DNA of 64,000 bases. Origin: [Clostridium] saccharolyticum WM1 (GTDB lineage: Bacteria > Bacillota > Clostridia > Lachnospirales > Lachnospiraceae). Both the position numbers and the translations under genes were made by a program. Shown one piece after another: positions 8,717-18,100 of this stretch; the stretch's first letter is position 1, and every line of letters begins with the position of its first letter. The stretch is from NCBI RefSeq assembly GCF_000144625.1, contig NC_014376.1, forward strand, positions 992,001-1,056,000, given 5' to 3'. The notes beneath the pieces are model-generated. The model had not been told where the DNA came from. It searched no databases and was given only the letters and a program-made list of their open reading frames with translations.

Positions 8717-10234
8717 ATGAGAGTAGTAATTGTGGAAGACGAGCCAAATACAAGAAACGGGATCATAAAAATCATTGAAAAGTATACGTCCCACGAAGTG
8801 GTGGCAGGGGAATGTGATGGAGAGGCAGGATTTGAAAAAGTGTTATCTTTGCATCCGGATGTGGTTATAACGGATATCAATATGCCAAGGATGGATGGAC
8901 TGGCCATGATCCATAAGATCAGGGAAGCAGGAATTATAACGGCGGCAGTCCTTCTGACCGGGTATTCGGAGTTTGAATATGCCCAGCGCGCCATCCAGTT
9001 ATCGGTAGCCGAATATTTGCTGAAACCTCTGGATGTGGAGGACATCATAGAGGTCCTTGGGACTATCGAGAGAAAGTTAACGAAGAACAAGGCGGAACAG
9101 GTTTCTGCAGAACAGCTGCTGTTTTCCTTATTGACTGGAGACGGAAGCGATGAGGAAGCGGTTCAAAAGCAATTTGCTGAAAAGATACGGAAGCAAAAGG
9201 ATCAGGTTATTTCCATGTTTCTGATCCAGTCACAAAGCATTCTGGAGGATACAACAAACCAGATGACGGAAGTCCTGAAAGACAGCCTTGACGCAATCTG
9301 TCTCACCGGTTTTTACATCTTTAAGCTTCCTTATGAAAAGCAGATTCTCGTTATGATCACAGACGGCCAGAATTCCAGGTATTTAAAAACCATATTTAAA
9401 ACCCGGATCCTAAAGGAACTGAAGGAGAAGGGGGAATTTCTCATCAGCTACGGGGAGCTGGGAAGTCTTTGCAACCTCAAAGATACCTTAAGGCAGATGC
9501 AGGATTACCTTACCTATGCTTTTGTATTTCAGGAGCAGTGTGTCATTGACAGGGAACTGGTCCGGAATCTGTCCTTTGAAAGGGTGGAATATCCGGAATA
9601 TTTGGAGCGGGGAGTGAAAAGGGATATAAGAAATGGAAACAAGGAGGGAATCAGAAGAAATGCCAGGAAATTTGAGGAGACGGTCATTCAAAGCAGGGAA
9701 GAGCCTAAGGTGATTAAAAATCATACCGTCCGTTTTGTTATGGCAGCCTTAAATACTGCCAGGGATCTGATGAAAAATAAAGACATTGAGGCCCTTTACC
9801 AATACCTGTTAAACGATATGATGAAAACCGGAATCAGGGAGATTTTTTTGAACAATTACTGGAAGGTGATTGATATGGTTGCAGATGACAGGGAAAGAGA
9901 TGCCTTAACCGGCAATGGGATGATCTTAAATGTAATAGAATTCATAAGGCAGAATTACCATAAGGATGTTTCCCTTTCCGATGCGGCTGATCTGGTGGGG
10001 ATTACACCGGAATATTTAAGCAAGCTGTTTACCAGGGAAATGGGAATCAACTTTTGTACCTTTTTAGGGGAATTCCGTGTCAGTATTGCAAAAAAGCTGC
10101 TGGCAACCGGTAATTACAAGATCCATGAGGTAGCTGAAATGGTAGGGTACAAGGATACAAAATATTTTAACAAGGTATTTCGTTCCATTATGGGAGTGTC
10201 TCCCTCAGACTATAGAAAGGTATTCAAGATATGA
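8717..10234 (+). CDS. YesN-type response regulator with AraC DNA-binding domain
   Basis: 505 residues from ATG 8717 (MRVVIVEDEP); GGGGGAAGG precedes it, and TTG 8711 is an alternative start. The REC domain (1-120) has VEDEP, the phospho-acceptor Asp in VITDINMPRMDG and the LLTGYSEFEYA and YLLKPLD motifs. A long central linker of about 280 residues follows, and the last 100 residues are an AraC HTH pair with SLSDAADLVGITPEYLSKLFTRE and a VAEMVGYKDTKYFNKVFR motif. It begins about 20 bases after the kinase stop and overlaps the next gene as ATGA. It is expected to activate the downstream transporter/mannosidase genes. Confidence 0.94.
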   Translation: MRVVIVEDEPNTRNGIIKIIEKYTSHEVVAGECDGEAGFEKVLSLHPDVVITDINMPRMDGLAMIHKIREAGIITAAVLLTGYSEFEYAQRAIQLSVAEYLLKPLDVEDIIEVLGTIERKLTKNKAEQVSAEQLLFSLLTGDGSDEEAVQKQFAEKIRKQKDQVISMFLIQSQSILEDTTNQMTEVLKDSLDAICLTGFYIFKLPYEKQILVMITDGQNSRYLKTIFKTRILKELKEKGEFLISYGELGSLCNLKDTLRQMQDYLTYAFVFQEQCVIDRELVRNLSFERVEYPEYLERGVKRDIRNGNKEGIRRNARKFEETVIQSREEPKVIKNHTVRFVMAALNTARDLMKNKDIEALYQYLLNDMMKTGIREIFLNNYWKVIDMVADDRERDALTGNGMILNVIEFIRQNYHKDVSLSDAADLVGITPEYLSKLFTREMGINFCTFLGEFRVSIAKKLLATGNYKIHEVAEMVGYKDTKYFNKVFRSIMGVSPSDYRKVFKI

Positions 10235-11487
10235 ACAGGACCGTACAAAAACTTTTAATCGGTTTATGGCTGCTGATTTTCTTTTTATTGATCAGTGTGA
10301 TTTTTAAATATTACAGGGAATCCAATGAGGTGGCAGCTGAGGAGGAGAAAAGGGACAAGCTTGTGGTCATGGCTGTCTGCAAGGAGGATGAAAGCGGGGA
10401 TTATTTCAAAAGGCTTGTGGATGAATATTCTGAAATGCCGGGGAACCCGGAGGTCAGGATCCAGTATGTCTCACAGTCCGGCTTTCAAAAGCAGCTTTGC
10501 ATTGATAAGGATCAGAATAACCTTCCCGATCTGATCATCTGTGAGAACGTTATGACACCTGCCCTAGAGTCCATGGGAATCCTTAGAGATTTGTCCGATT
10601 ACATGACAGCGGAGAGAGCCTCCCTGTATTTAAAGAATGCTTACAGCAGTACAGTGGTAAACGGTATCTGCTATTCCGTACCCTTTACCAGCAACCCCTA
10701 TGTGGTATTTTATAATGAAGATCATTTGAGGAAGCATCATGCCGTCATACCAGATACTATGGATAAGCTTTATAAGCTGTGCAGGGAAACCAGTACCCTT
10801 GGCACCTATAATTTTGGCTTTGCCATGAAGAATAAAGAAGACATTACCTCCAGCTTTCTGCAGATGATCTATTCTGCCGGAGGAACCCTGCGGAGCTTAG
10901 ATTCGGAAAACTGCATGATACTGTATGAAATGCTTGGTAATATGAGGGATGAAGGGATCATAGACCAGGATGTGATCAACTGGAACCAAAAGGAGCTGAT
11001 GAAGGCATTTTCCAAGGGATATGTAAAGATTGCCATTGCAGAGCTAAGCTCCATGTCCATATTGGAGAATTCGGACAGAACGTGCAGGTATAAAATCGCA
11101 GAAATCCCTTATATCCAGAAGCAGACCTATCTGCTGCAGGGAGACAACATCGGGATTACGGTAACGGCGGACATGGAAGAATCCATAAAACTGCTGGACT
11201 ATCTTACATCCAGGGATGTGATAAAAAGCTACTACGAAAACACCTACTGCCTTTCCGTAAGAACGGATGTAAAGGTTAATCCCGGACAGGTAAGAGGTCT
11301 GCCCGATGAATTCGTGGAACGGGAGAGGAACCAGAGCATTTTAAAGAATGCCTACACCACATGGTTCATTATATCAGACGGAATTGCAGGGAATCTAACG
11401 GACTTTTTTGGAGATAAGACCGTGACACCCAGGGAGGTTTCGAAAAGACTTCAGGGGGACATCAGGAACGCTATTTTGGAAAGGTAG
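10231..11487 (+). CDS. Membrane-anchored extracellular sugar-binding protein linked to the two-component system
   Basis: 418 residues. A basic start is followed by a single hydrophobic segment (about residues 7-26), then a family-1 solute-binding fold with LVVMAVCKEDESGDYFKRLVDEY, a PDLIICENVMTP segment and YSVPFTSNPYVVFYNEDHL. There is no lipobox cysteine after the hydrophobic segment, so it is probably an uncleaved membrane-anchored protein rather than a free lipoprotein. The ATG overlaps the regulator stop (ATGA). Because a second, typical lipoprotein binding protein follows before the permeases, this one may present ligand to the sensor kinase rather than to the transporter; that role is inferred. 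Confidence 0.88.
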   Translation: MNRTVQKLLIGLWLLIFFLLISVIFKYYRESNEVAAEEEKRDKLVVMAVCKEDESGDYFKRLVDEYSEMPGNPEVRIQYVSQSGFQKQLCIDKDQNNLPDLIICENVMTPALESMGILRDLSDYMTAERASLYLKNAYSSTVVNGICYSVPFTSNPYVVFYNEDHLRKHHAVIPDTMDKLYKLCRETSTLGTYNFGFAMKNKEDITSSFLQMIYSAGGTLRSLDSENCMILYEMLGNMRDEGIIDQDVINWNQKELMKAFSKGYVKIAIAELSSMSILENSDRTCRYKIAEIPYIQKQTYLLQGDNIGITVTADMEESIKLLDYLTSRDVIKSYYENTYCLSVRTDVKVNPGQVRGLPDEFVERERNQSILKNAYTTWFIISDGIAGNLTDFFGDKTVTPREVSKRLQGDIRNAILER

Positions 11488-11568
11488 ACAAAAAGGTTAA
11501 ATTTATACCCCTTTTCTAAAATTTTGGAATATTCTGTAAAACTTTCTTATGCTATCATTTTCTTAATA

Positions 11569-11600
11569 CCATAAGGAACACGCTTACGGGTTCCTTATGG
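11569..11600 (+). other. Hairpin in the leader between the sensory genes and the transporter genes
   Basis: Eleven-base perfect arms (11569-11579 and 11590-11600) enclose a ten-base loop. No T run follows, so it could be a transcript-stabilising or processing hairpin rather than a terminator. Confidence 0.5.
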
Positions 11601-11667
11601 TTCCCGCGGCGGCAGTCGGATCAACATGCAGGCATCGTTGTCCGGATCGTTGCCCGCGCAGGTAAAA

Positions 11668-11691
11668 ATACCTTACAGGTATACGTTTTTT
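11668..11691 (+). terminator. Short hairpin plus T6 upstream of the main binding-protein gene
   Basis: Arms ATACCT and AGGTAT surround TAC and are followed by ACG and six T. The stem is only six base pairs, so it may be a weak terminator or attenuator. Its CCTTACAGG core also occurs in the tandem repeats before the permease gene. Confidence 0.4.
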
Positions 11692-11732
11692 CCCAGGAAG
11701 TCTGGGAAGCGAATAAGAGATGGGAGGGTTTT

Positions 11733-13154
11733 ATGAAGAAAATGAAGAAAGTTGCAGCAGCGGTGATCGCATCAACCATGGTTCTTTCCCTGGCAGCATG
11801 CCAGGGATCCGGGGCAACGGCGGTAACAACCGCTGGGGGGAAGACGGAAGCTGGTTCCGGGGAAACCGGAAAAACAGCGGAAACCCAAGGCGCAGGCGGA
11901 AAGGTGAAAATTTCCATTACGTTCCGGGATGGAGGAAGCGATGCCTTAAAAAACTGGTTTGAGCATGCATATGAGACATACGAGAAAAAGGATTCTATGG
12001 AACTTGATATTGCCCCCATTACTGCTTCAGAAGGAGATTATTTTGCAAAGGTGGCGCTGGCACTTCAGTCGGCGGATACGGCTCCGGATATTGTCTGCGA
12101 AGATACGTTCCAGCTTCCTTCTGACGTGGCAGCCGGTTATCTTACGGATCTTTCTGACTACTTAAAGGATTATAAGGAATGGAATGACGGGACCTTCTAT
12201 GGGCCGCTGGTGGACGGTGTCACATACAGCGACGGCAGCGTGTACGGAATCCCTTACTGTACCGATACCCGCGGGCTGTGGTATAACAAAGACATATTTA
12301 AGGCAGCCGGTCTGGATACGGAATGGCAGCCAAAAACATGGCAGGAGGTCCTGGATACCTGCAAGGTCATCAAGGAGAAATGTCCGGACGTGGTGCCCTT
12401 CTGGTGCAATTCAGGCGTAGCAAGCGGAGAAGCCACCTCCATGCAGACCTATGAGATGCTTCTTTACGGGACCGGTGAGCAGCTATTGGATGAAAATGAC
12501 AAATGGATCGCATCCAGCGGCAATATTTTGAAATCCCTGAATTTTATTAACACCATATATAAGGAAGGATACGGGCCATCCTTATCCAAGGTATTAAACG
12601 GAGAAGCAGGAAATATTGCTTCCAGAGAATACTTACCGGGAGGCAAGCTTGCCATATCCTTAGACGGGTATTGGATGACCGGAAATTACAAGGAAACAGG
12701 ATCGGCTCCATGGCCGGAATACAAGGATAAGCTTGGCATTGCAGCCATGCCCACCTCTGAGGGGCAGGAACCGGGCAGCATCACCATGTCAGGCGGCTGG
12801 GCATTATCCATACCACAGCTTTCGGATCAGAAGGATGTGGCAATGGACTTTATCAAGCACTGCATGAGTTATGATATTTACTTAGATACCATCATTGCCC
12901 AGGGGAATATTGCAACCAGAACTGATATTGCCTCAGATCCTACCTATTCTTCCCAGCCCTTTATGGAAAAATGCACCAGCTTCTTATCCGGAGCCTTTTA
13001 CCGGCCCAGAAACAGCCAGTATTCAACGGTTACCACCCACATTCAGACCATGGTGGAATCCGTTGTATCAGGAACGAGCCCGGAGGATGCAATGGCGCAA
13101 TATAAATCAGACGTAACAAACAGCGTTGGCGCAGAAAATACCGTGACAAAATAA
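11733..13154 (+). CDS. Sugar ABC transporter substrate-binding lipoprotein
   Basis: 473 residues from an ATG behind GGGAGG. The signal peptide ends in the lipobox LSLAAC, so the mature protein should be lipid-anchored at about Cys23, followed by a Gly/Thr/Ala-rich linker to about residue 55. The rest is a family-1 binding protein with VCEDTFQLPSDVAAGYLTDLSDYL, YGIPYCTDTRGLWYN and an AISLDGYWMTG segment near the ligand-closing helix. It would deliver mannose-containing oligosaccharides, inferred from the linked GH38 enzyme, to the two permeases encoded downstream. No ATPase gene is present; such CUT1 importers usually share a genome-wide MsmK-type ATPase. Confidence 0.94.
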   Translation: MKKMKKVAAAVIASTMVLSLAACQGSGATAVTTAGGKTEAGSGETGKTAETQGAGGKVKISITFRDGGSDALKNWFEHAYETYEKKDSMELDIAPITASEGDYFAKVALALQSADTAPDIVCEDTFQLPSDVAAGYLTDLSDYLKDYKEWNDGTFYGPLVDGVTYSDGSVYGIPYCTDTRGLWYNKDIFKAAGLDTEWQPKTWQEVLDTCKVIKEKCPDVVPFWCNSGVASGEATSMQTYEMLLYGTGEQLLDENDKWIASSGNILKSLNFINTIYKEGYGPSLSKVLNGEAGNIASREYLPGGKLAISLDGYWMTGNYKETGSAPWPEYKDKLGIAAMPTSEGQEPGSITMSGGWALSIPQLSDQKDVAMDFIKHCMSYDIYLDTIIAQGNIATRTDIASDPTYSSQPFMEKCTSFLSGAFYRPRNSQYSTVTTHIQTMVESVVSGTSPEDAMAQYKSDVTNSVGAENTVTK

Positions 13155-13231
13155 ACGTTCTGGATTTAATGGGGAGGGCAATCGTGCAACAGCAAGGCAC
13201 CTGGCTCTCCCTGTTCTTATCTAAACGAAAG

Positions 13232-13439
13232 AACCCCTTACAGGGATACCTTTATGCCCTGAAAAACAGGGCGGGAATGAGGAAACCCCTTACAGGGATA
13301 CCTTTATGCCCTGAAAATCAGGGCGGAAATGAGGAAACCCCTTACAGGGATACCTTTATGCCCTGAAAAACAGGGCGGAAATGAGGAAACCCCTTACAGG
13401 GATACCTTTATGCCCTGAAAAACAGGGCGGAAATGAGGA
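13232..13439 (+). repeat. Tandem array A: four 52-bp units ending in the ribosome site of the permease gene
   Basis: Units begin at 13232, 13284, 13336 and 13388 with near-perfect identity. Each contains CCCTTACAGGG, ATACCTTTATG, the perfect hairpin GCCCTG-AAAAA-CAGGGC (unit 2 has a changed loop) and ends in GAAATGAGGA. The last unit is followed by AACC and the ATG of the permease gene, so the GAGG of the final unit is its ribosome site. CCCTG and CAGGG segments can pair in alternative, mutually exclusive ways. A related four-unit array lies at 49963-50166. There are no spacers, so it is not CRISPR. Function unknown. Confidence 0.95.
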
Positions 13440-13443
13440 AACC

Positions 13444-14322
13444 ATGAATAAAAATAGCAGCCGGCTGTTGGCGGAAGCAAGAAAGTCCGTATTCATTCTG
13501 CCTTCTATGGCCCTTTTACTTGTGTTTTTTGTAATGCCGATTTTATTGACTGTTTATTATTCCTTTACAAATCTGGCTTTATCTGGGGAGAATGCAAAAC
13601 AGCTTAAATTTATCGGCTTCTCCAATTATATCAGCATGTTTAAGGACCGTACCGTGCGTATCAGCATTGTCAACACTCTTGTATTTCTCCTTGGAAGTCT
13701 TATGGGTCAGCAGGTACTGGGGTTTCTCATTGCCCTTAACATGAGGAACCGAAATAGGATCTTCCGGGGAATCGTAGGGCCTGTTTTCCTGGCAGGCTGG
13801 ATTATGCCGGAGGTGGTTGTGGCCTTATGCTGCAGCACCTTTTTCGGAGATGAGGGTACCTTAAACCAGATCTTTTCCTTTTTCCATCTTCCCACCGTGG
13901 AATTCTTGTTTGCCATTCCCATGGCAACGGTTATTTTAGCAAACATATGGCATGGGACTGCATTTTCCATGATGAACTTTCAGTCAGCCTTAGATGGGGT
14001 ACCGGCGGATATTGAGGAAGCCGCAAAGGTGGATGGGGCAGGTCCTTTTCAGACCATGATCAGGATTATACTACCCTGCATCAAGAACACCATAGCCACA
14101 AATACCATGCTGAATACCTTATCCACCCTTGGCGTATTCGGCCTGATTTACATGATGACAGGCGGGGGACCAGGAACCAAGACCCTGACCCTGCCCATCT
14201 TTATGTACCGGCAGGCATTTATTTCCCAGCAGCTGGGATACGGTACGGCGATTTCCATGATTTTACTTGTGATCGGGATTGTGCTCAGTGTTTTCTATAC
14301 GAGAGTCATGAGAAAGGACTAA
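13444..14322 (+). CDS. Sugar ABC transporter permease, MalF/UgpA type
   Basis: 292 residues with six predicted membrane helices. ATG 13444 follows the GAGG of the last tandem repeat; the frame is also open upstream through that repeat, but that extension is low-complexity repeat translation. The cytoplasmic EAA loop reads ALDGVPADIEEAAKVDGAGPFQTMIRIILP, the contact site for the ATPase. The C terminus contains MTGGGPGTKTLTLPIFMYRQAF, typical of CUT1 permeases. It pairs with the MalG-type permease 11 bases downstream and with the upstream lipoprotein in an importer for the locus substrate. Confidence 0.94.
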   Translation: MNKNSSRLLAEARKSVFILPSMALLLVFFVMPILLTVYYSFTNLALSGENAKQLKFIGFSNYISMFKDRTVRISIVNTLVFLLGSLMGQQVLGFLIALNMRNRNRIFRGIVGPVFLAGWIMPEVVVALCCSTFFGDEGTLNQIFSFFHLPTVEFLFAIPMATVILANIWHGTAFSMMNFQSALDGVPADIEEAAKVDGAGPFQTMIRIILPCIKNTIATNTMLNTLSTLGVFGLIYMMTGGGPGTKTLTLPIFMYRQAFISQQLGYGTAISMILLVIGIVLSVFYTRVMRKD

Positions 14323-14333
14323 GGAGGTGCTTC

Positions 14334-15155
14334 ATGTATTGGAAATTGAGAAAAACGGTGCCCTATGGGGTGCTGACTTTATTAGCAATTATGTTTGTCC
14401 TTCCCCTGCTTTGGATCCTGCTGGCCTCCTTTGACGGCAATGCCTCTCAGGCGGTGAAGGTGCCCGCCCAGTGGACCCTTGATAATTACAAGGTGATCTT
14501 ATCCAGCCAGACCAATCAGCGGGCATTTGCCAACGGACTGTTCATATCCTTTGGACAGTCGGTCCTGGTGGTGCTTTTTGCAGGTCTTGCCGCCTATCCC
14601 CTGTCAAGATATGAACTTCGTTATAAAAGCCTGTTTTTATATACGATTTTATTTATGACCTCTCTTCCCATAACGGCAGTCATGGTCCCGGTGTATAAGA
14701 TGTTCCTGACCATTGGCTTATATGACAAGACTTTGGGGCTCATCTTGTTTTTAACAGCAACTTCCATGCCTTATGGGATCTGGCTCATGAAAAACTTTAT
14801 GGACAATGTCCCCATAGAGCTGGAGGAAGCAGCCTGGGTGGACGGTGCCTCCCCATTGGACAGCATACGCAGGATCATCGCACCCTTAATGTTTCCGGGG
14901 ATCTGTGTGGTTTTCATATTTACTTTTTCCGGAAGCTGGGGCAACTTTTTTATTCCCTATATTCTGCTGCAGACTTTGAATAAATTACCGGCATCGGTAA
15001 CCCTATACCAATTTTTCGGACAGCATGGTATGATAATATACGGACAGTTGGCCGCATACTCAGCTGTCTATGCCATTCCATCCATATTACTTTATATTCT
15101 GTCGCAAAACTATATGTCTAAGGGCTTTAATATGGCCGGGGCTGCCAAAGGCTGA
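14334..15155 (+). CDS. Sugar ABC transporter permease, MalG/UgpE type
   Basis: 273 residues with six membrane helices and the EAA loop VPIELEEAAWVDGASPLDSIRRIIAPL. The ribosome site AAGGAGG precedes ATG 14334. Second permease of the CUT1 importer, co-directional with and closely spaced to the first permease and the GH38 gene. Confidence 0.94.
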   Translation: MYWKLRKTVPYGVLTLLAIMFVLPLLWILLASFDGNASQAVKVPAQWTLDNYKVILSSQTNQRAFANGLFISFGQSVLVVLFAGLAAYPLSRYELRYKSLFLYTILFMTSLPITAVMVPVYKMFLTIGLYDKTLGLILFLTATSMPYGIWLMKNFMDNVPIELEEAAWVDGASPLDSIRRIIAPLMFPGICVVFIFTFSGSWGNFFIPYILLQTLNKLPASVTLYQFFGQHGMIIYGQLAAYSAVYAIPSILLYILSQNYMSKGFNMAGAAKG

Positions 15156-15175
15156 CGCAAAAGGAGGAGATTACC

Positions 15176-18100
15176 ATGATACAGATCAAAGAACGGATTG
15201 GAAAACTGGTGGAGGATTTAAAGGGTCTGACCTATTCCAAGGAAGTTCCTGTCACCAGATACCGGATGTTAAAATCCGGAGAACGCTTTTTAAATGTTCA
15301 GGACCTTAATACCGATGACTGGGAGGAACTAACTAGTGCAGAACTGTGGGGGGGCCACAGGGAATATTTCTGGTTTGAAACAGTCATTACCATTCCCGAG
15401 GGGTTTAAGGATCAATGGGTGGTGTATGAGTTAAAAACCGGAAGAGAAGGTCAGTGGGATGCCACGAATCCCCAGTTTACCATTTACATCAATGGCATCA
15501 GACGGCAGGGGCTTGACGTCAATCACAGGGATGTCCTGCTGACGGAAAAGGCAGAGCCAGGTGAGACGTTTCGAATCGTTTTATCCGCATTTACCGGGGA
15601 TCAGAATTTTAAGCTTGTTATGGATTCCAGGATAAAGGTGTTAGACAGGGAAACAGAACAGTATTATTATGATATTTCCGTTCCCTATCAGGTCGCCAGG
15701 CTTCTTCCTGACAGTGACAGTGCCTATCTCTCCATCATTCATGCAGTGAATGAATCCTTAAATCTTCTGGACTTAAGAAAGGAATATTCGGAAGAATATT
15801 ATGAAAGCCTGAAAAAAGCCAGGCAATATATGAAGGAAGAATTCTATGATAAATATAGCGGAAGCAGCAAAGAAACGGTTTACTGCGTGGGTCATACCCA
15901 CATTGACGTAGCCTGGTTATGGACCCTTGCGGTTACGGAGGATAAGGCGGTAAGAAGCTTTTCCACGGTGCTGGAGCTGATGAAGCAGTACCCGGAATAC
16001 ATCTTTATGTCAAGCCAGCCCCAGCTTTATAAATATGTTAAGAAGCATGCTCCTGAGGTTTACCAGGAGATTAAAAAACGAGTTGCAGAAGGAAGATGGG
16101 AGACAGAAGGCGGCATGTTTGTGGAAGCAGACTGCAATCTTTCCTCCGGGGAGTCTCTTGTTCGCCAGTTCCTGCATGGCAAGGAATTCTTTAAGGAAGA
16201 ATTCGGGAAGGATAATGAAATCTTATGGCTTCCCGATGTATTCGGATATTCCGCCGCACTTCCCCAGATCATGAAAAAATGCGGCATCAAATATTTTATG
16301 ACTACAAAAATCAGCTGGAATGAATTTAATAAAATGCCTTATGACACCTTTGAATGGGAAGGAATTGACGGAACAAGAATTTTAACCCACTTCAGCCCAA
16401 GTCGTGATTATCATAAGGCGGCTGAGGAAGGCGGAACAGAAACCGAGCATTTTACCACCTATAACGCATACATAAACCCATCCCAGGTAAAGGGGGCCTG
16501 GGCCAGATACAGCCAGAAATATTTAAATGATGAGGTTTTAATGTCCTTTGGCTACGGGGACGGAGGCGGAGGTCCTACCAAGGACATGCTGGAAAACCAG
16601 CGGAGGCTTGAAAAAGGGCTTCCGGGATGTCCAAGGACCGTAATGACCACGTCCAAGGCATTTTTTGAAACACTGGACCAGAACGTGAGAGGGGAAAAAT
16701 ATCTGCCTTCCTGGGTGGGAGAGTTATACCTGGAGTACCACAGGGGCACCTATACCTCCATGGCCAGAAACAAGAAGTACAACAGGAAATCAGAGTTTCT
16801 GTTTGAAAATGCCGAATTCTACGGAATGCTTGATGGGATATTAAATCAGAATCCTTACCCCAGGGAGGAGATCCGGGATGCCTGGGAAGTGATTTTAAGA
16901 AACCAGTTTCACGATATCCTTCCGGGATCCTCCATAAAAGAAGTCTATGAGGATTCCAGAAAGGAATATGAAGCAATCGGGAAGACCGGAAGAGAACTGG
17001 TAAAACGCGCCCTGATCCATATTGCAGAAGGAGTGGATGCCCGTAAGAATGATCTTGTGGTATTCAATCCCAACAGTTATGAGGGGGAAGGAACCGCAGA
17101 TTTTCAGGCTCCGGAACAAATGGATAACCTTACGGTAATGGATGGGGAGGTGATGCTGCCAGCTCAGAAAACCGGAAGCGGCGCCTGGCTGTTTTGTCCT
17201 TCCAAGGTTCCTTCCAAGGGTTACAAGACCTTTACATTAAAGCCTGGAAGATGTGACACCGGTTTAAGAGCGGATGAAAGGCATCTGGAAAACGATTACG
17301 TCTGTGTGACCTTTCATGAAAATGGACAGATTTCTTCAATTTATGATAAGGGAAATGACCGGGAAGTCCTTCAGGAAAACAGGTGTGCCAATGTGCTTAT
17401 GACTTATGAGGACCGGCCCCATAATTATGACGCCTGGGATGTGAACAATTATTACGTAGAAAAATCCTGGGAGATTACCCAAGTAAGCGGCATGGAGCTT
17501 GTGGAAAACGGACCGGTCCGGGCTACCATATGTGTAAAGAGAAAGTATCTGGATTCCACCATAGAGCAGTATATTTCACTTCTATATAACAGTTCTGAAA
17601 TCCTTATAAGAAATGAAATTGACTGGAAGGAAAACCATATTTTCTTAAAGTCCCTGTTCCCGGTTGATATTCATACGGATGAAGCCACTTATGAAATCCA
17701 GTATGGAAATGTAAAACGGAAAACCCATTTTAATACCATGTGGGATTATGCAAAATTTGAGGTATGCATGCATAAGTGGATTGATGTTTCCGAGGATGAT
17801 TACGGGGTCAGTATGATCAATGACTGTAAATACGGCTGCCACGTCCATAATGGTGAAATTGGAATTTCCATGCTGAAATCAGCATCCTACCCGAATCCGG
17901 ATGCTGATAAGGAACACCACAGCTTCGTATTTTCCATCTATCCCCATAAGGGTGACTGGAAAAAGGCAAATACAATACAAAAGGCGTATTCCATGAATAA
18001 CCCAATGACAGCCCTTGTGAAAGAGAATGACGGAGGACGGCTTCCCGGAGAATATTCTCTGGTAAAGGCGGATGCCCATAACGTTGTCATTGAGGTGGTA

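Noticed and set aside
13232-13439. CRISPR array
   Set aside because: Units follow one another without spacers and with a 52-base period; no cas genes are near.
13381-13443. N-terminal extension of the permease translated through the last repeat unit
   Set aside because: The frame is open, but the ATG at 13444 has its own GAGG site, and the extension is merely repeat sequence.
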